Assembly (NCBI GenBank): GCA_002342545.1
Contig: DDQE01000054.1
Location: forward strand, 1-29,305
Direction of reading: 5' to 3'
Length of the DNA stretch: 29,305 nt
Source of the DNA: Caryophanales bacterium UBA2450
Lineage (GTDB): Bacteria; Bacillota_I; Bacilli_A; RFN20; CAG-826
Under the pieces are notes generated by a model. That model saw only the letters and a list, made by a program, of their open reading frames with translations, searched no databases and was not told the origin of the DNA. A program made the position numbers and the translations under genes. This document shows, piece by piece, positions 8,881-17,039 of the stretch. The stretch's first letter is position 1; every line of letters begins with the position of its first letter.

Positions 8881-9117
8881 ATGATAGATATCAACATTGA
8901 TTCTGCTGCTGAGAATTTTGATGTTATTTTTGATAGCTGCGTGAAACACGATTCTATTTATAGAATTAAAACTCATAAAGGGAACGTCATAATGCTAAGC
9001 AAAAAGCGTTATAAAAAAATGCTTAAGGCTATTGAAGATGCATCAATCTTAAAGTCATTAAAAGAAATCAATCAAACTCCTACTGATGAATTTAAGAATA
9101 CTCCGCCTTGGAACTAG
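8881..9117 (+). CDS. Phd/YefM-type antitoxin, apparently orphan
   Basis: The 78-residue protein resembles the Phd/YefM antitoxin fold. It has an N-terminal strand-helix portion followed by the characteristic GNVIMLSKKRYKKML (residues 34-48), comparable to the 'vVvls.edyesl' segment of YefM proteins, then a helix and a disordered polar tail ending in TPPWN. Such proteins repress their own promoter and neutralise a RelE/YoeB or Doc toxin. No toxin gene follows: a terminator lies 15 bases after the stop and a different operon begins at 9209. A strong TAGGAGG precedes the ATG. It could be a solitary regulator, or a remnant of a toxin-antitoxin pair. The family assignment is by pattern and moderately sure. 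Confidence 0.65.
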   Translation: MIDINIDSAAENFDVIFDSCVKHDSIYRIKTHKGNVIMLSKKRYKKMLKAIEDASILKSLKEINQTPTDEFKNTPPWN

Positions 9118-9132
9118 ATTCGAAATGCAGAA

Positions 9133-9164
9133 AACAAAAATGGCCAAATCAGGCTGTTTTTGTT
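9133..9164 (+). terminator. intrinsic terminator after the antitoxin gene
   Basis: AACAAAAATGGCC pairs with GGCTGTTTTTGTT around AAATCA, thirteen pairs with two G-T wobbles. The U-rich 3' arm supplies most of the T tract. It isolates the antitoxin gene from the operon starting at 9209. Confidence 0.85.
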
Positions 9165-9172
9165 TGTCTTTA

Positions 9173-9202
9173 TTGATAAAAGGCTAATTATAAATATATA
9201 AT
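9173..9202 (+). promoter_or_regulatory. promoter of the 15-gene catabolic operon
   Basis: TTGATA (9173-9178) and a perfect TATAAT (9197-9202) are 18 bases apart. Only six bases separate the -10 from the ATG at 9209, so transcription should start at or within a base of the start codon. No ribosome site is present, which supports a leaderless first gene. Confidence 0.8.
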
Positions 9203-9208
9203 TATCTC

Positions 9209-9757
9209 ATGGCGGAATGCATTATCTTAGCCGGTGGCAAGTCCACAAGAATGGGCACTAATAAGATGCTTTTAGATTATAAAGGGCATCCATTACTTTG
9301 GTATACCATCCAAAGTGTGAGACCATTTGTTAATAGAATCATCGTGGTCACTGGTAAATACGATCAAGAAATTAGAGAAGTTTTAAAAGAAGAAAATGTC
9401 GAATTTGTCTATAACAAAGACTATGAACTAGGAATGTTTTCTAGTGTATTAACAGGAGTGAGAGTTACTAAAGATGACTTTATGGTTATCCCAGGAGATT
9501 GCCCTTTTATTAAAAAAGAAACATTTAAAAAAATCTTAGAGGGAACAGGAGATATTCGATATCCAAAATGTGGAGATTTAGAAGGTCATCCCCTTTATAT
9601 ATCCAAGAAATATAAAGATGAATTACTGCATTTTGGATTAGATAATAATCTAAAAATGTTTCGTGATAGCAAAAAATGTGAAATAATAATTGTTGAAGAC
9701 AAAAACATAAGTATGAATCTAAATAATATTTTAGATTTTTCTAGTTTGAATATTTAA
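9209..9757 (+). CDS. mocA: MocA/YgfJ-like molybdenum cofactor nucleotidyltransferase
   Basis: The 182-residue GT-A-fold nucleotidyltransferase has the signature LAGGKSTRMGTNK (residues 7-19), the metal-binding aspartate of PGDCPF (D97) and an EGHPLYIS motif typical of MocA/YgfJ rather than MobA. MocA transfers CMP to molybdopterin, giving the cytosine dinucleotide cofactor used by xanthine dehydrogenase-family enzymes. YgfJ is its homologue in the E. coli cluster. Its place as first gene, before two molybdenum hydroxylases, supports a cofactor role for both enzymes. The gene is probably translated from a leaderless mRNA, because TATAAT ends six bases before ATG. The next gene follows after 13 bases. 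Confidence 0.85.
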   Translation: MAECIILAGGKSTRMGTNKMLLDYKGHPLLWYTIQSVRPFVNRIIVVTGKYDQEIREVLKEENVEFVYNKDYELGMFSSVLTGVRVTKDDFMVIPGDCPFIKKETFKKILEGTGDIRYPKCGDLEGHPLYISKKYKDELLHFGLDNNLKMFRDSKKCEIIIVEDKNISMNLNNILDFSSLNI

Positions 9758-9770
9758 TGAAGGAGATAGT

Positions 9771-10553
9771 ATGAAAGTTAATGAATACTACCGAGCCTCT
9801 TCTTTAGAAGATGCTTATCAAAAACTTCAAGCCTCACCAAAAAATGTGATTCTCGCTGGTGGACTTTGGATGAAGAAAATGGGTCAAAGTTATGACTCTT
9901 TAATTGATTTATCAAAACTTTGTTTGGATAAGATTAGTGAAACTAAAGATGAAGTGATAGTTGGGTCAATGGTTACTCAACGTGATTTTGAAGACTCCAA
10001 AATCGTTTCTTTTTTATTCGCGGGCGTACCTGCATATGCAGTAAGAGAAGTGATGGGAGTGAATTTTAGAAACCTCGCTACTATTGGAGGATCAATCATG
10101 GGAAGATATCCTTTCTCTGATGTGATTACTGGATTACTTCCTTATGATGTTGAATTAGAATTCTATCCTGCTCAAAAAATGAGCTTAGAAGAATACTTAA
10201 ACTATAAAGGTAAATTAAACGCTATCTTAGTGGCGGTTCATATTAAAAAGGGCGAAGGTAAAGGCTTCTTCAAGAAAGTAAAAACTACCGCCTTAGATTT
10301 CCCAATTGTGAATATTGCAGTCGCTAAAGTTAATAAAGAATATCGTGTTGTCGTTGGCGCTAGACCAATGGTCGCCGCTAGAAGCTATAAAGCGATGGAA
10401 TATTTAAATAATGGAGGTAAAGATTTTGCTCACGCTGCTGAATTAGCGGTTGAAGAACTTTCCTTCATGGATAATAAAGATGCCTCTAAAGAGTATCGTG
10501 TTGACTTAGCGAAAGTCTACGTGAGAAGAGGACTTGAGGAGGTCAGTAAATAA
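9771..10553 (+). CDS. FAD-subunit homologue of molybdenum hydroxylase 1
   Basis: The 260-residue protein belongs to the molybdopterin dehydrogenase FAD-binding family (XdhB/YgfM/CoxM). The regions that normally hold the FAD pyrophosphate are altered. The usual AGGTDL-type loop reads AGGLWM (residues 29-34), and the second flavin loop reads NLATIGGSIMGRYPFSDV (from 101), keeping ATIGG but losing the usual asparagine and alanines. In length and in the altered first loop it resembles E. coli YgfM more than XdhB. FAD may therefore be held differently or lost. AGGAGA precedes the ATG, and the stop overlaps the next start as TAATG, so it should be translated with the Fe-S subunit. Confidence 0.85.
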   Translation: MKVNEYYRASSLEDAYQKLQASPKNVILAGGLWMKKMGQSYDSLIDLSKLCLDKISETKDEVIVGSMVTQRDFEDSKIVSFLFAGVPAYAVREVMGVNFRNLATIGGSIMGRYPFSDVITGLLPYDVELEFYPAQKMSLEEYLNYKGKLNAILVAVHIKKGEGKGFFKKVKTTALDFPIVNIAVAKVNKEYRVVVGARPMVAARSYKAMEYLNNGGKDFAHAAELAVEELSFMDNKDASKEYRVDLAKVYVRRGLEEVSK

Positions 10554-11002
10554 TGTTAGTGAAATTTTATTTAAATGACACTTTAGTGTCATATGATGTG
10601 AGACCAGATGAATATTTATCCGAGACCTTAAGAAGTCATGGAATTAAATCTGTTAAAGTTGGTTGTAATGAATCTACTTGTGGTAGCTGTACACTTCTAT
10701 TAGAAGGCAAACCAGTGATGTCTTGTAGTGTTCTTACTGCCTCTATTGAGAATAAACACGTCACTACCATAGAAGGTATACAAGAAGAAGCTGCTAAAAT
10801 CGCTTATCATTTTGCAGAAGAAGGAGCGGATCAATGTGGTTTCTGTAATGTTGGATACGCTTTAGTTGTTTATGCATTAAAGAAAAATATTAAAAATCCA
10901 ACTGATGAACAAATTAATGATTATATCGTTGGCAATTTATGCCGCTGCAGTGGACTTCATAGCCAATTAAAAGCTATTAAGGCCTACCTTAAGGAGGAAT
11001 AA
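10553..11002 (+). CDS. xdhC: 2x[2Fe-2S] subunit of molybdenum hydroxylase 1
   Basis: The 149-residue electron-transfer subunit carries eight cysteines in the two expected clusters. A plant-type ferredoxin domain has C38, C43, C46 and C58, and a helical [2Fe-2S] domain has C95, C98, C130 and C132. It passes electrons from the molybdenum site to the flavin subunit. The second cluster motif reads CGFCNVG where almost all relatives have CGFCTPG, a visible departure that pairs with the altered FAD subunit next to it. GAGGAGG at 10536-10542 directs the start, and the reading frame overlaps the previous stop by one base. The molybdenum subunit follows after two bases. Confidence 0.93.
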   Translation: MLVKFYLNDTLVSYDVRPDEYLSETLRSHGIKSVKVGCNESTCGSCTLLLEGKPVMSCSVLTASIENKHVTTIEGIQEEAAKIAYHFAEEGADQCGFCNVGYALVVYALKKNIKNPTDEQINDYIVGNLCRCSGLHSQLKAIKAYLKEE

Positions 11003-11004
11003 TT

Positions 11005-13332
11005 ATGGCTATCGATAAGAAAAATATGAAAGTTGTTAATAACAAAACCCATTCCCTTGATGGCAGAGCCTTAATGCAAGGTAAAGGCAAATACACTGAT
11101 GATTTAGCTGAACAAAATTCTTTAGTGATTAAGATTTTAAGATCTCCTCACGCATTTGCTCATATTAAATCTATTGATGTGAGTGAAGCTCAAAAATTAA
11201 ATGGAGTAGCGTTAGTTCTTACTTATAAAGATGTCCCTCATGTCTCCTTTTCTAGAGCGGGACAAGGCTATCCAGAACCATCTCCACATGATAAGTTCAT
11301 TTTAGATGAATATGTAAGATACGTAGGGGATGAAGTAGCAATGGTCGCGGCCGTTGATGAAAGAGTCGCTGAAGATGCTCTTAAATTAATCAAAGTAGAA
11401 TATGAAGTTTTAGAACCTGTTTTAGATTTTGAAACTGCTTATGAAAATAAATCAGTTATCCATCCAGAAGACGGCATTAAAGAGATGTTCCCAATTGGAT
11501 TTGATCCTAAAAAGAATGTCGCGGCTAGCTATGAGATGCATGTTGGTGATGTTGAAAAAGAACTCGCTAAATCTGATGTTGTAGTAGATGAAACATTTTA
11601 TACTCAAGCCCAAGCTCATGCGATGTTAGAGACTCACTCTAGTAATGCTAGACTTGATATGCATAATCGTTTAGTTATTTATTCTTCTACTCAAACTCCA
11701 TTCCATATGAGAAGAATTATGGCTACAACCTTAGGTTTGCCAGTTTCTAAAATTAGATTTATTAAACCTCGTGTTGGTGGTGGATTTGGTGGTAAACAAG
11801 CATTCCACGGAGAAATGTTCTGTGCTTTAACGACATTAAAAACAGGATTACCTTCTAAATTAGTTTATACCAGAGAAGAAGTCTTTGGGGCATCTTACAC
11901 TCGTCATCCAATGCGTATACAAATGAGAATTGGAGCGATGAAAGATGGTCGAATTAATGCGATTGATTGTCGTTCTTTAAGTGACACTGGTGCTTATGGA
12001 GAGCATGCTTTAACAGTCTTTATGATTGTCGGTAGTAAAGTTCTTCCTTTATATAATAAAGTTGATGCGGTGAGATTTGGTGGAAGAGTGGTTTACACTA
12101 ACCACGTTCCTGCTGGAGCATATCGAGGATATGGTGCGATTCAAGGTAACTATGCTTTAGAGTCCACAATCGATATCCTTGCGGAAAAACTTGGCATGGA
12201 TCCAAAAGAAATCCGTGAAAAGAACTCCATGAAAGAAAAAGAAACTTCCCCAATCTTTGAGATTATGGGTGAAGGCACTAAAGGTACCGCGATGATTATG
12301 GAATCTTGTAAACTTCCATATTGTATTAAGCGTGGTGCTGAATTAATTAACTGGAATAAAAATTGGCCAAGAGTGAAAGTTAGCGACACTAAAGTTAGAG
12401 GATATGGCATGGCTATTGCTATGCAAGGTAGTGGTATTCCATTTATGGATATGGGTAGCTGTTCTATTAAACTCAATGATGGCGGTAGCTATAACGTTAC
12501 TGTTGGAGCCACAGATATTGGTCAAGGTAGTGATACTTTAATTGCCCAAATCGTCGCTGAAGAATTACAAACCTCAGTGGATAATATTTTGGTCTATTCT
12601 TCGGATACAGACTTAACTCCATTTGATTGTGGCGCTTATGCTTCCTCTACCACTTATATTAGTGGTAATGCAGCCTGGAGAGCAGCAATTAAGATGAGAG
12701 AAAGACTTATTAAAGAAGCAGCAGAATATCTTGGAGAAAAACCTGAAAATGTTGAATTTGATGGTAAGATCTTTACAAGTAAAGATAAGACCGTCTCCTT
12801 ATATGATTTATCAGTTCAATGGTTATATAACAAGAACTTACATCAAGCTAGTGTGACTGAGTCTTATTTTGGTCACGTTTCTCCTCCTCCATTTATGGCA
12901 GCTTATGCGGAAGTAGAAGTTGATTTAGAAACTGGCGAATATGAAGTCTTAAATTATGTCACTGTGACTGATTGTGGCACCACCATTAACCCAATGCTTG
13001 CTAGAGGTCAAGTTGAAGGCGGTATTGTTCAAGGTTTAGGTATGGCGTGCTTCGAAGATGTGAAATACGATAAGAAAGGTAATTTATTATCTAATAACTT
13101 CCTTAGTTATCACATCCCAACCCATAAAGAAATCCATAAATTAACAAGTGAATTTGCAGATTCTTATGAACCTACAGGTCCATTTGGTGCGAAGTCCGTT
13201 GGTGAAATTGGTATTGATACCCCACCAGCAGTCATTTGTAACGCGATTTATAACGCTACTGGAGTTAGAGTCCACACTCTTCCAATTACTCCGGAAAAGA
13301 TCTTAAAAGGACTTAAAGAATTAAAAAAATAA
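11005..13332 (+). CDS. xdhA: molybdenum-binding subunit of xanthine dehydrogenase-like hydroxylase 1
   Basis: The 775-residue large subunit has the Ald_Xan_dh_C N-terminal domain (about residues 15-135) and the molybdopterin-binding domains. It contains GGGFGGK at 258-264, a GAYRGYG motif, the TDIGQGSDT cofactor loop and the catalytic-type glutamate 734 in KSVGEIG. Family members hydroxylate purines and other N-heterocycles with water as oxygen donor. Length and overall order match E. coli XdhA (about 750 residues). With the two preceding genes it makes a complete three-subunit enzyme. Purine specificity is inferred from the neighbouring hyuA, ssnA, ygeY and ygeW. AAGGAGG precedes the ATG. 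Confidence 0.93.
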   Translation: MAIDKKNMKVVNNKTHSLDGRALMQGKGKYTDDLAEQNSLVIKILRSPHAFAHIKSIDVSEAQKLNGVALVLTYKDVPHVSFSRAGQGYPEPSPHDKFILDEYVRYVGDEVAMVAAVDERVAEDALKLIKVEYEVLEPVLDFETAYENKSVIHPEDGIKEMFPIGFDPKKNVAASYEMHVGDVEKELAKSDVVVDETFYTQAQAHAMLETHSSNARLDMHNRLVIYSSTQTPFHMRRIMATTLGLPVSKIRFIKPRVGGGFGGKQAFHGEMFCALTTLKTGLPSKLVYTREEVFGASYTRHPMRIQMRIGAMKDGRINAIDCRSLSDTGAYGEHALTVFMIVGSKVLPLYNKVDAVRFGGRVVYTNHVPAGAYRGYGAIQGNYALESTIDILAEKLGMDPKEIREKNSMKEKETSPIFEIMGEGTKGTAMIMESCKLPYCIKRGAELINWNKNWPRVKVSDTKVRGYGMAIAMQGSGIPFMDMGSCSIKLNDGGSYNVTVGATDIGQGSDTLIAQIVAEELQTSVDNILVYSSDTDLTPFDCGAYASSTTYISGNAAWRAAIKMRERLIKEAAEYLGEKPENVEFDGKIFTSKDKTVSLYDLSVQWLYNKNLHQASVTESYFGHVSPPPFMAAYAEVEVDLETGEYEVLNYVTVTDCGTTINPMLARGQVEGGIVQGLGMACFEDVKYDKKGNLLSNNFLSYHIPTHKEIHKLTSEFADSYEPTGPFGAKSVGEIGIDTPPAVICNAIYNATGVRVHTLPITPEKILKGLKELKK

Positions 13333-13333
13333 T

Positions 13334-14644
13334 ATGCTCGACTTACTATTAGTAAATGGTTTTGCTTATATAAACGGACGATTTCAGAAAGTGAATATCG
13401 GTATTTCTGGTGAGCGCATTTCTTATATTGGAGTAGACACTCCTAGCGCTTCTAGAGTAGTTGACGTTCATCATAATCGAATCTTGCCAGGATTTATCGA
13501 TCCTCATGTTCATTTTGCTTTATATTGCGGAACTATTACTAGTCGAGACGACTTCATTGCCGGCAGTAAAACTGCAGCTTATGGCGGAGTAACCACTATA
13601 GTGGATTTCTTAGATCCAAGTAGGAACGCTAAAGAATTAGTGGAAACTTATAATAGACGATTAAAAGAAGCTAAAGGTTGTAATGTTGATTATCATTTCC
13701 ACGCCTGTATTAAAGAGCCTAGTGGCGATTTAAAAGAATATGTTTTAAAGATGAAAGAGCTTGGAATGAATACAGTGAAACTATTCACTACTTATTCTGA
13801 GACTCATCGTAGAACTTATGATGAAGATATCAAAAAACTTTTAAAGCTATCTAGAAAATATAAGTTTGTGGTGTGCGCTCATATTGAAAATGATGAGATG
13901 ATTAAACACGATAAAAAATTAACTTATAAAGATTTGCCAAATGCTAGAAGTAGCGAAGCAGAAACTTCTGAGGCTCTTAAATTATGCGAAATGGCGGTCA
14001 AAACTAAAGGCCACTTATATATGGTGCATTGCTCTAGTGGATTTACTCTAGAAAAAATAGTTAACAAATATAAGCAATATATTGGTAAATACATTTTTAT
14101 CGAATCATGTCCTCAATACTTTGCTTTTAATAATGAAGTTCTTAAAAAGGACAATGGATATTTATATACTTTTGCTCCTCCTTTAAGAAGTGAAGTAGAG
14201 AGAAGAAAGATGTGCAAATATTTTGATTATATTTGCTCTATCGGTACTGACCACTGCTCATTTAATAAAAGTGATAAAGAGTCTCATCCACTTTTAGAAG
14301 GTCATCCTTTAGGTGTGGGCGGAATTGAGACAAGCTTTTTAGTAATGTATGAAATGTTTGGTGAAAAAGTCATTGAAAAAATGTGTCAAAATACCGCGAA
14401 AATTCAAAGATTTAAGTACAAAAACGGCATAAAAGTTAAAAATTACGCGGATTTAGTGATTATGTCTAGTGACCCTCAGGTCGTGGGTAAACCTCATGGT
14501 GTGGCGGACTATTCTATATATGAAGGAATGCATTTATCTAATAAGATTGTTGGCACAATTGCTAGAGGCAAATTCATTTTAAAAGACGATAAATTCTACC
14601 CTCATAAAGGTAGACTAGTGAAATGCGAGATGAAAAGGTTATGA
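13334..14644 (+). CDS. hyuA: hydantoinase/dihydropyrimidinase family amidohydrolase
   Basis: The 436-residue metal-dependent cyclic amidohydrolase shows the dihydropyrimidinase/D-hydantoinase metal site. It has DPHVH (H58, H60), the lysine that becomes carboxylated in VKLFTTY (K149), later histidines in CAHIEN and MVHCSSG, and the aspartate of IGTDHCSF. The enzyme opens cyclic ureides or hydantoins to N-carbamoyl amino acids. Given its place after xdhA and before ssnA, I infer action on a purine-derived ring, as for HyuA of the E. coli cluster. It starts one base after the xdhA stop, and its best ribosome site is an AAAGGA about 20 bases upstream, so coupling is likely. Its stop overlaps the ssnA start (ATGA). 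Confidence 0.9.
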   Translation: MLDLLLVNGFAYINGRFQKVNIGISGERISYIGVDTPSASRVVDVHHNRILPGFIDPHVHFALYCGTITSRDDFIAGSKTAAYGGVTTIVDFLDPSRNAKELVETYNRRLKEAKGCNVDYHFHACIKEPSGDLKEYVLKMKELGMNTVKLFTTYSETHRRTYDEDIKKLLKLSRKYKFVVCAHIENDEMIKHDKKLTYKDLPNARSSEAETSEALKLCEMAVKTKGHLYMVHCSSGFTLEKIVNKYKQYIGKYIFIESCPQYFAFNNEVLKKDNGYLYTFAPPLRSEVERRKMCKYFDYICSIGTDHCSFNKSDKESHPLLEGHPLGVGGIETSFLVMYEMFGEKVIEKMCQNTAKIQRFKYKNGIKVKNYADLVIMSSDPQVVGKPHGVADYSIYEGMHLSNKIVGTIARGKFILKDDKFYPHKGRLVKCEMKRL

Positions 14645-15939
14645 ACGCTTTAATTAATGTCAGAATTTTTGATTACGAGAACTATATCGAATCTGGATAT
14701 GTTGTTTTTGATGAACATGTCCAAGAAGTTGGCAAGATGTCTGAATTCAAAAATAAAGGTTATAAAGTAATTGAAGGAAAAGGACAATTATTAATGCCTA
14801 ACTTTGTTTGCGCTCATTCTCATATCTATTCCATCTTTGCTAGAGGTCTTGCTTTACCATTTAATCCTAAAAACTTCCAAGAGATTTTGGACCAGATGTG
14901 GTGGAAGTTAGATAGCAAAATCGATAACCCAATTACCTATTATTCTGGTATTGCTGCGGGAAGTGAATTTTTACTTAACGGAGTGACTACAATTATTGAC
15001 CATCACGCTTCAGGTCGAGATATTTTAGGTTCCTTGACTTCTTTAAAGAAAGCATTAGATAACACTTTACACTTAAGAAGCATTTTATGTTTTGAAACTA
15101 GTGATCGCTATAATGTTAACGAATGTATTAAAGAAAACATTAGCTTTGCTAATAGATATCATACTTCTCACGTAAGTGGCTTATTTGGTATGCACGCTTC
15201 GATGTCACTTAGTGAAGATACTTTAAAGAAAATCTCTCGTAAATTAAAAGATCTACCAATTCATATCCACGTAGCGGAAAGTGATATGGATGAAGCTGAC
15301 TCCCAAGAGAAATATCATACTTCGATTATTGAAAGATTAGATAAGCATCATCTTATTAATAAAGATTCTTTAATTGTCCATGGTGTTTATCTAACTGACA
15401 AAGAACTAGAGATTGTTAAAGCTAGAGGCGCCTATATGGTGGTTAACACTACCAGTAATTTGAATAATGCCGTTGGTATTACCGATATTAAGAAATTCTT
15501 AGAAAAAGACATTCCAGTGATGATTGGTAATGACGGCTTATCTAGCTCTATGGCGGTTGAATATCAAAATGCGATGTATCTTACTCATTTAAAAAATGAA
15601 TCTCCAACTGCTTTAAATATCGGACATATCGCTAAAATGATTAATAATGCCTATGAATATACTTCACGTAGGCTTGGAATCAAATTAGGAAAAATTAAAA
15701 AAGACTATGTCTCTGATTTTATGTTAGTGAACTACACCCCATTTACTGAAATGAATAGTGGTAACGCATTTGGTCATATATTCTATGGCTTATTCCCTAA
15801 TTTTAGACCTAATGATGTTTATGTTGACGGAAAACGCTTAGTGAAATCAGGCGAATTAGTTTCTATGAAAGCGAAAAACGAATTAAAAGAAGCACGAAAA
15901 TATAGCGACACTCTTTGGAAAAGAGTAAAGGAGAAATAA
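14641..15939 (+). CDS. ssnA: SsnA-type aminohydrolase
   Basis: The 432-residue amidohydrolase of the SsnA/chlorohydrolase group has the metal motif AHSH (H59, H61), FHVAES-like IHIHVAESDMDE and a GNDGLSS segment with the metal aspartate. The stretches ARGLALPFNPKNFQEIL and QMWWKLD are typical of SsnA. These enzymes deaminate or hydrolyse purine-like rings, and SsnA is a constant part of the anaerobic purine-degradation gene set. I chose ATG at 14641, overlapping the hyuA stop as ATGA, because it gives the normal N-terminus. An upstream ATG at 14623 adds six residues and overlaps more. AAAAGG lies immediately before the chosen codon. The next gene follows after two bases. Confidence 0.9.
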   Translation: MNALINVRIFDYENYIESGYVVFDEHVQEVGKMSEFKNKGYKVIEGKGQLLMPNFVCAHSHIYSIFARGLALPFNPKNFQEILDQMWWKLDSKIDNPITYYSGIAAGSEFLLNGVTTIIDHHASGRDILGSLTSLKKALDNTLHLRSILCFETSDRYNVNECIKENISFANRYHTSHVSGLFGMHASMSLSEDTLKKISRKLKDLPIHIHVAESDMDEADSQEKYHTSIIERLDKHHLINKDSLIVHGVYLTDKELEIVKARGAYMVVNTTSNLNNAVGITDIKKFLEKDIPVMIGNDGLSSSMAVEYQNAMYLTHLKNESPTALNIGHIAKMINNAYEYTSRRLGIKLGKIKKDYVSDFMLVNYTPFTEMNSGNAFGHIFYGLFPNFRPNDVYVDGKRLVKSGELVSMKAKNELKEARKYSDTLWKRVKEK

Positions 15940-15941
15940 TT

Positions 15942-17027
15942 ATGGATCTATCTACAAAATTCGATGGTTTAGTTCTTAAAAACCCACTTATGCCAGCAGC
16001 AGGCCCTCTTGTTGGTGATGCTGAAAAGATGCTTTGGCTTAAAGAACAAGGCTTAGGTGCATTAGTAGCGAAAACCATTTCCACTAAAGACGCTCATATT
16101 CCTCATCCATGTATTATTGGAGAAGGAAATAACGCTATCTTTAACTGTGAACTCTGGACTGAATATCCAAAAGAAAAATGGATAAATGAATTTCTACCAG
16201 AATTAGTTGCTAAAAAAGGAGATACACCTCTAATTATTTCTGTTGGATATACCAAAGAAGATATGGAAGAACTTATTCCTGCCTTAGATAAATTCGCTGA
16301 TGCTTTTGAAGTGAGCTGTCACTATGTTGGTACTGACCATGAAAAAATGGCGGAAGTAGTAAGAACTATTAGAAAGCACACAAGTAAGCCTTTCTATATG
16401 AAGATTTCACCACATATTCCAGATCCAGCACATTTTGCTCATATTATTAAAGAGAACGGTGCTAACGGGGTTGTTGCTATTAATTCACTTGGTCCTAGTA
16501 TGGTTATTGATGTGGAAAAACGTCAAATGGCTTGCTCAAATGACAAAGGATTTGTGTGGATGAGTGGACCAGTAGTTAAACCTTTAGCTTTAGCGACTGT
16601 CTATACCATTAAACAAGCTGAACCTTCTTTAACCGTAATTGGGGTTGGAGGATGTGCATCTGCTAAAGACGTCATTGAATTCTTATTAGCAGGAGCAAGT
16701 GCAGTTGGTATGCTTTCCGCCCCAATGTTAAGAGGAAAAGAATTATACGCTAAAGTTCTTGCGGACTTACCAAAAGAGTTAGAAAAATACGGCTTTAAAT
16801 CTGTTCAAGACGTCATTGATACTCATTTAACAAATAAAGTGACTTACGAACATGAATTGCCTTGTGTAGAAAAAGCAAAATGCACCCACTGTGGTTTATG
16901 TATGAGAAATTGCCCATACTTTGCCATTAACATGGATGAAGCTAAAGTTCCTACATTTGATGCCTCTAAATGCTTTAGATGTGGATTATGTGCTTCTAAA
17001 TGTCCAGTGAAGGCTATTAAGTTTTAA
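15942..17027 (+). CDS. PreA-like dihydroorotate dehydrogenase-fold protein with two [4Fe-4S] clusters
   Basis: The 361-residue protein joins an FMN-binding TIM barrel of the dihydroorotate/dihydropyrimidine dehydrogenase family (LKNPLMPAAGPL start, MKISPHIPD and VAINSLGPS segments, GVGGCASAKDVIEFLLAGAS phosphate loop) to a C-terminal ferredoxin domain. That domain has cysteines 314, 317, 320, 324 and 344, 347, 350, 354. It resembles PreA, which reduces pyrimidine rings. In E. coli this position in the purine cluster is held by the larger YgfK, so I infer a ring-reducing or electron-transfer role. No PreT/GltD-like NADPH partner is adjacent. AAAGGAG at 15927-15933, eight bases upstream, fixes the ATG; the in-frame TTG at 15915 is rejected. 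Confidence 0.88.
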   Translation: MDLSTKFDGLVLKNPLMPAAGPLVGDAEKMLWLKEQGLGALVAKTISTKDAHIPHPCIIGEGNNAIFNCELWTEYPKEKWINEFLPELVAKKGDTPLIISVGYTKEDMEELIPALDKFADAFEVSCHYVGTDHEKMAEVVRTIRKHTSKPFYMKISPHIPDPAHFAHIIKENGANGVVAINSLGPSMVIDVEKRQMACSNDKGFVWMSGPVVKPLALATVYTIKQAEPSLTVIGVGGCASAKDVIEFLLAGASAVGMLSAPMLRGKELYAKVLADLPKELEKYGFKSVQDVIDTHLTNKVTYEHELPCVEKAKCTHCGLCMRNCPYFAINMDEAKVPTFDASKCFRCGLCASKCPVKAIKF

Positions 17028-17039
17028 TTTATTAAGAAT

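Noticed and set aside
14623..14643. ATG at 14623 as start of ssnA
   Set aside because: It has no ribosome site and adds six atypical residues. ATG at 14641 forms an ATGA overlap with the hyuA stop and follows AAAAGG.
15915..15944. TTG at 15915 as start of the PreA-like gene
   Set aside because: It lies inside ssnA and spans the AAAGGAG that serves the ATG at 15942 with ideal spacing.
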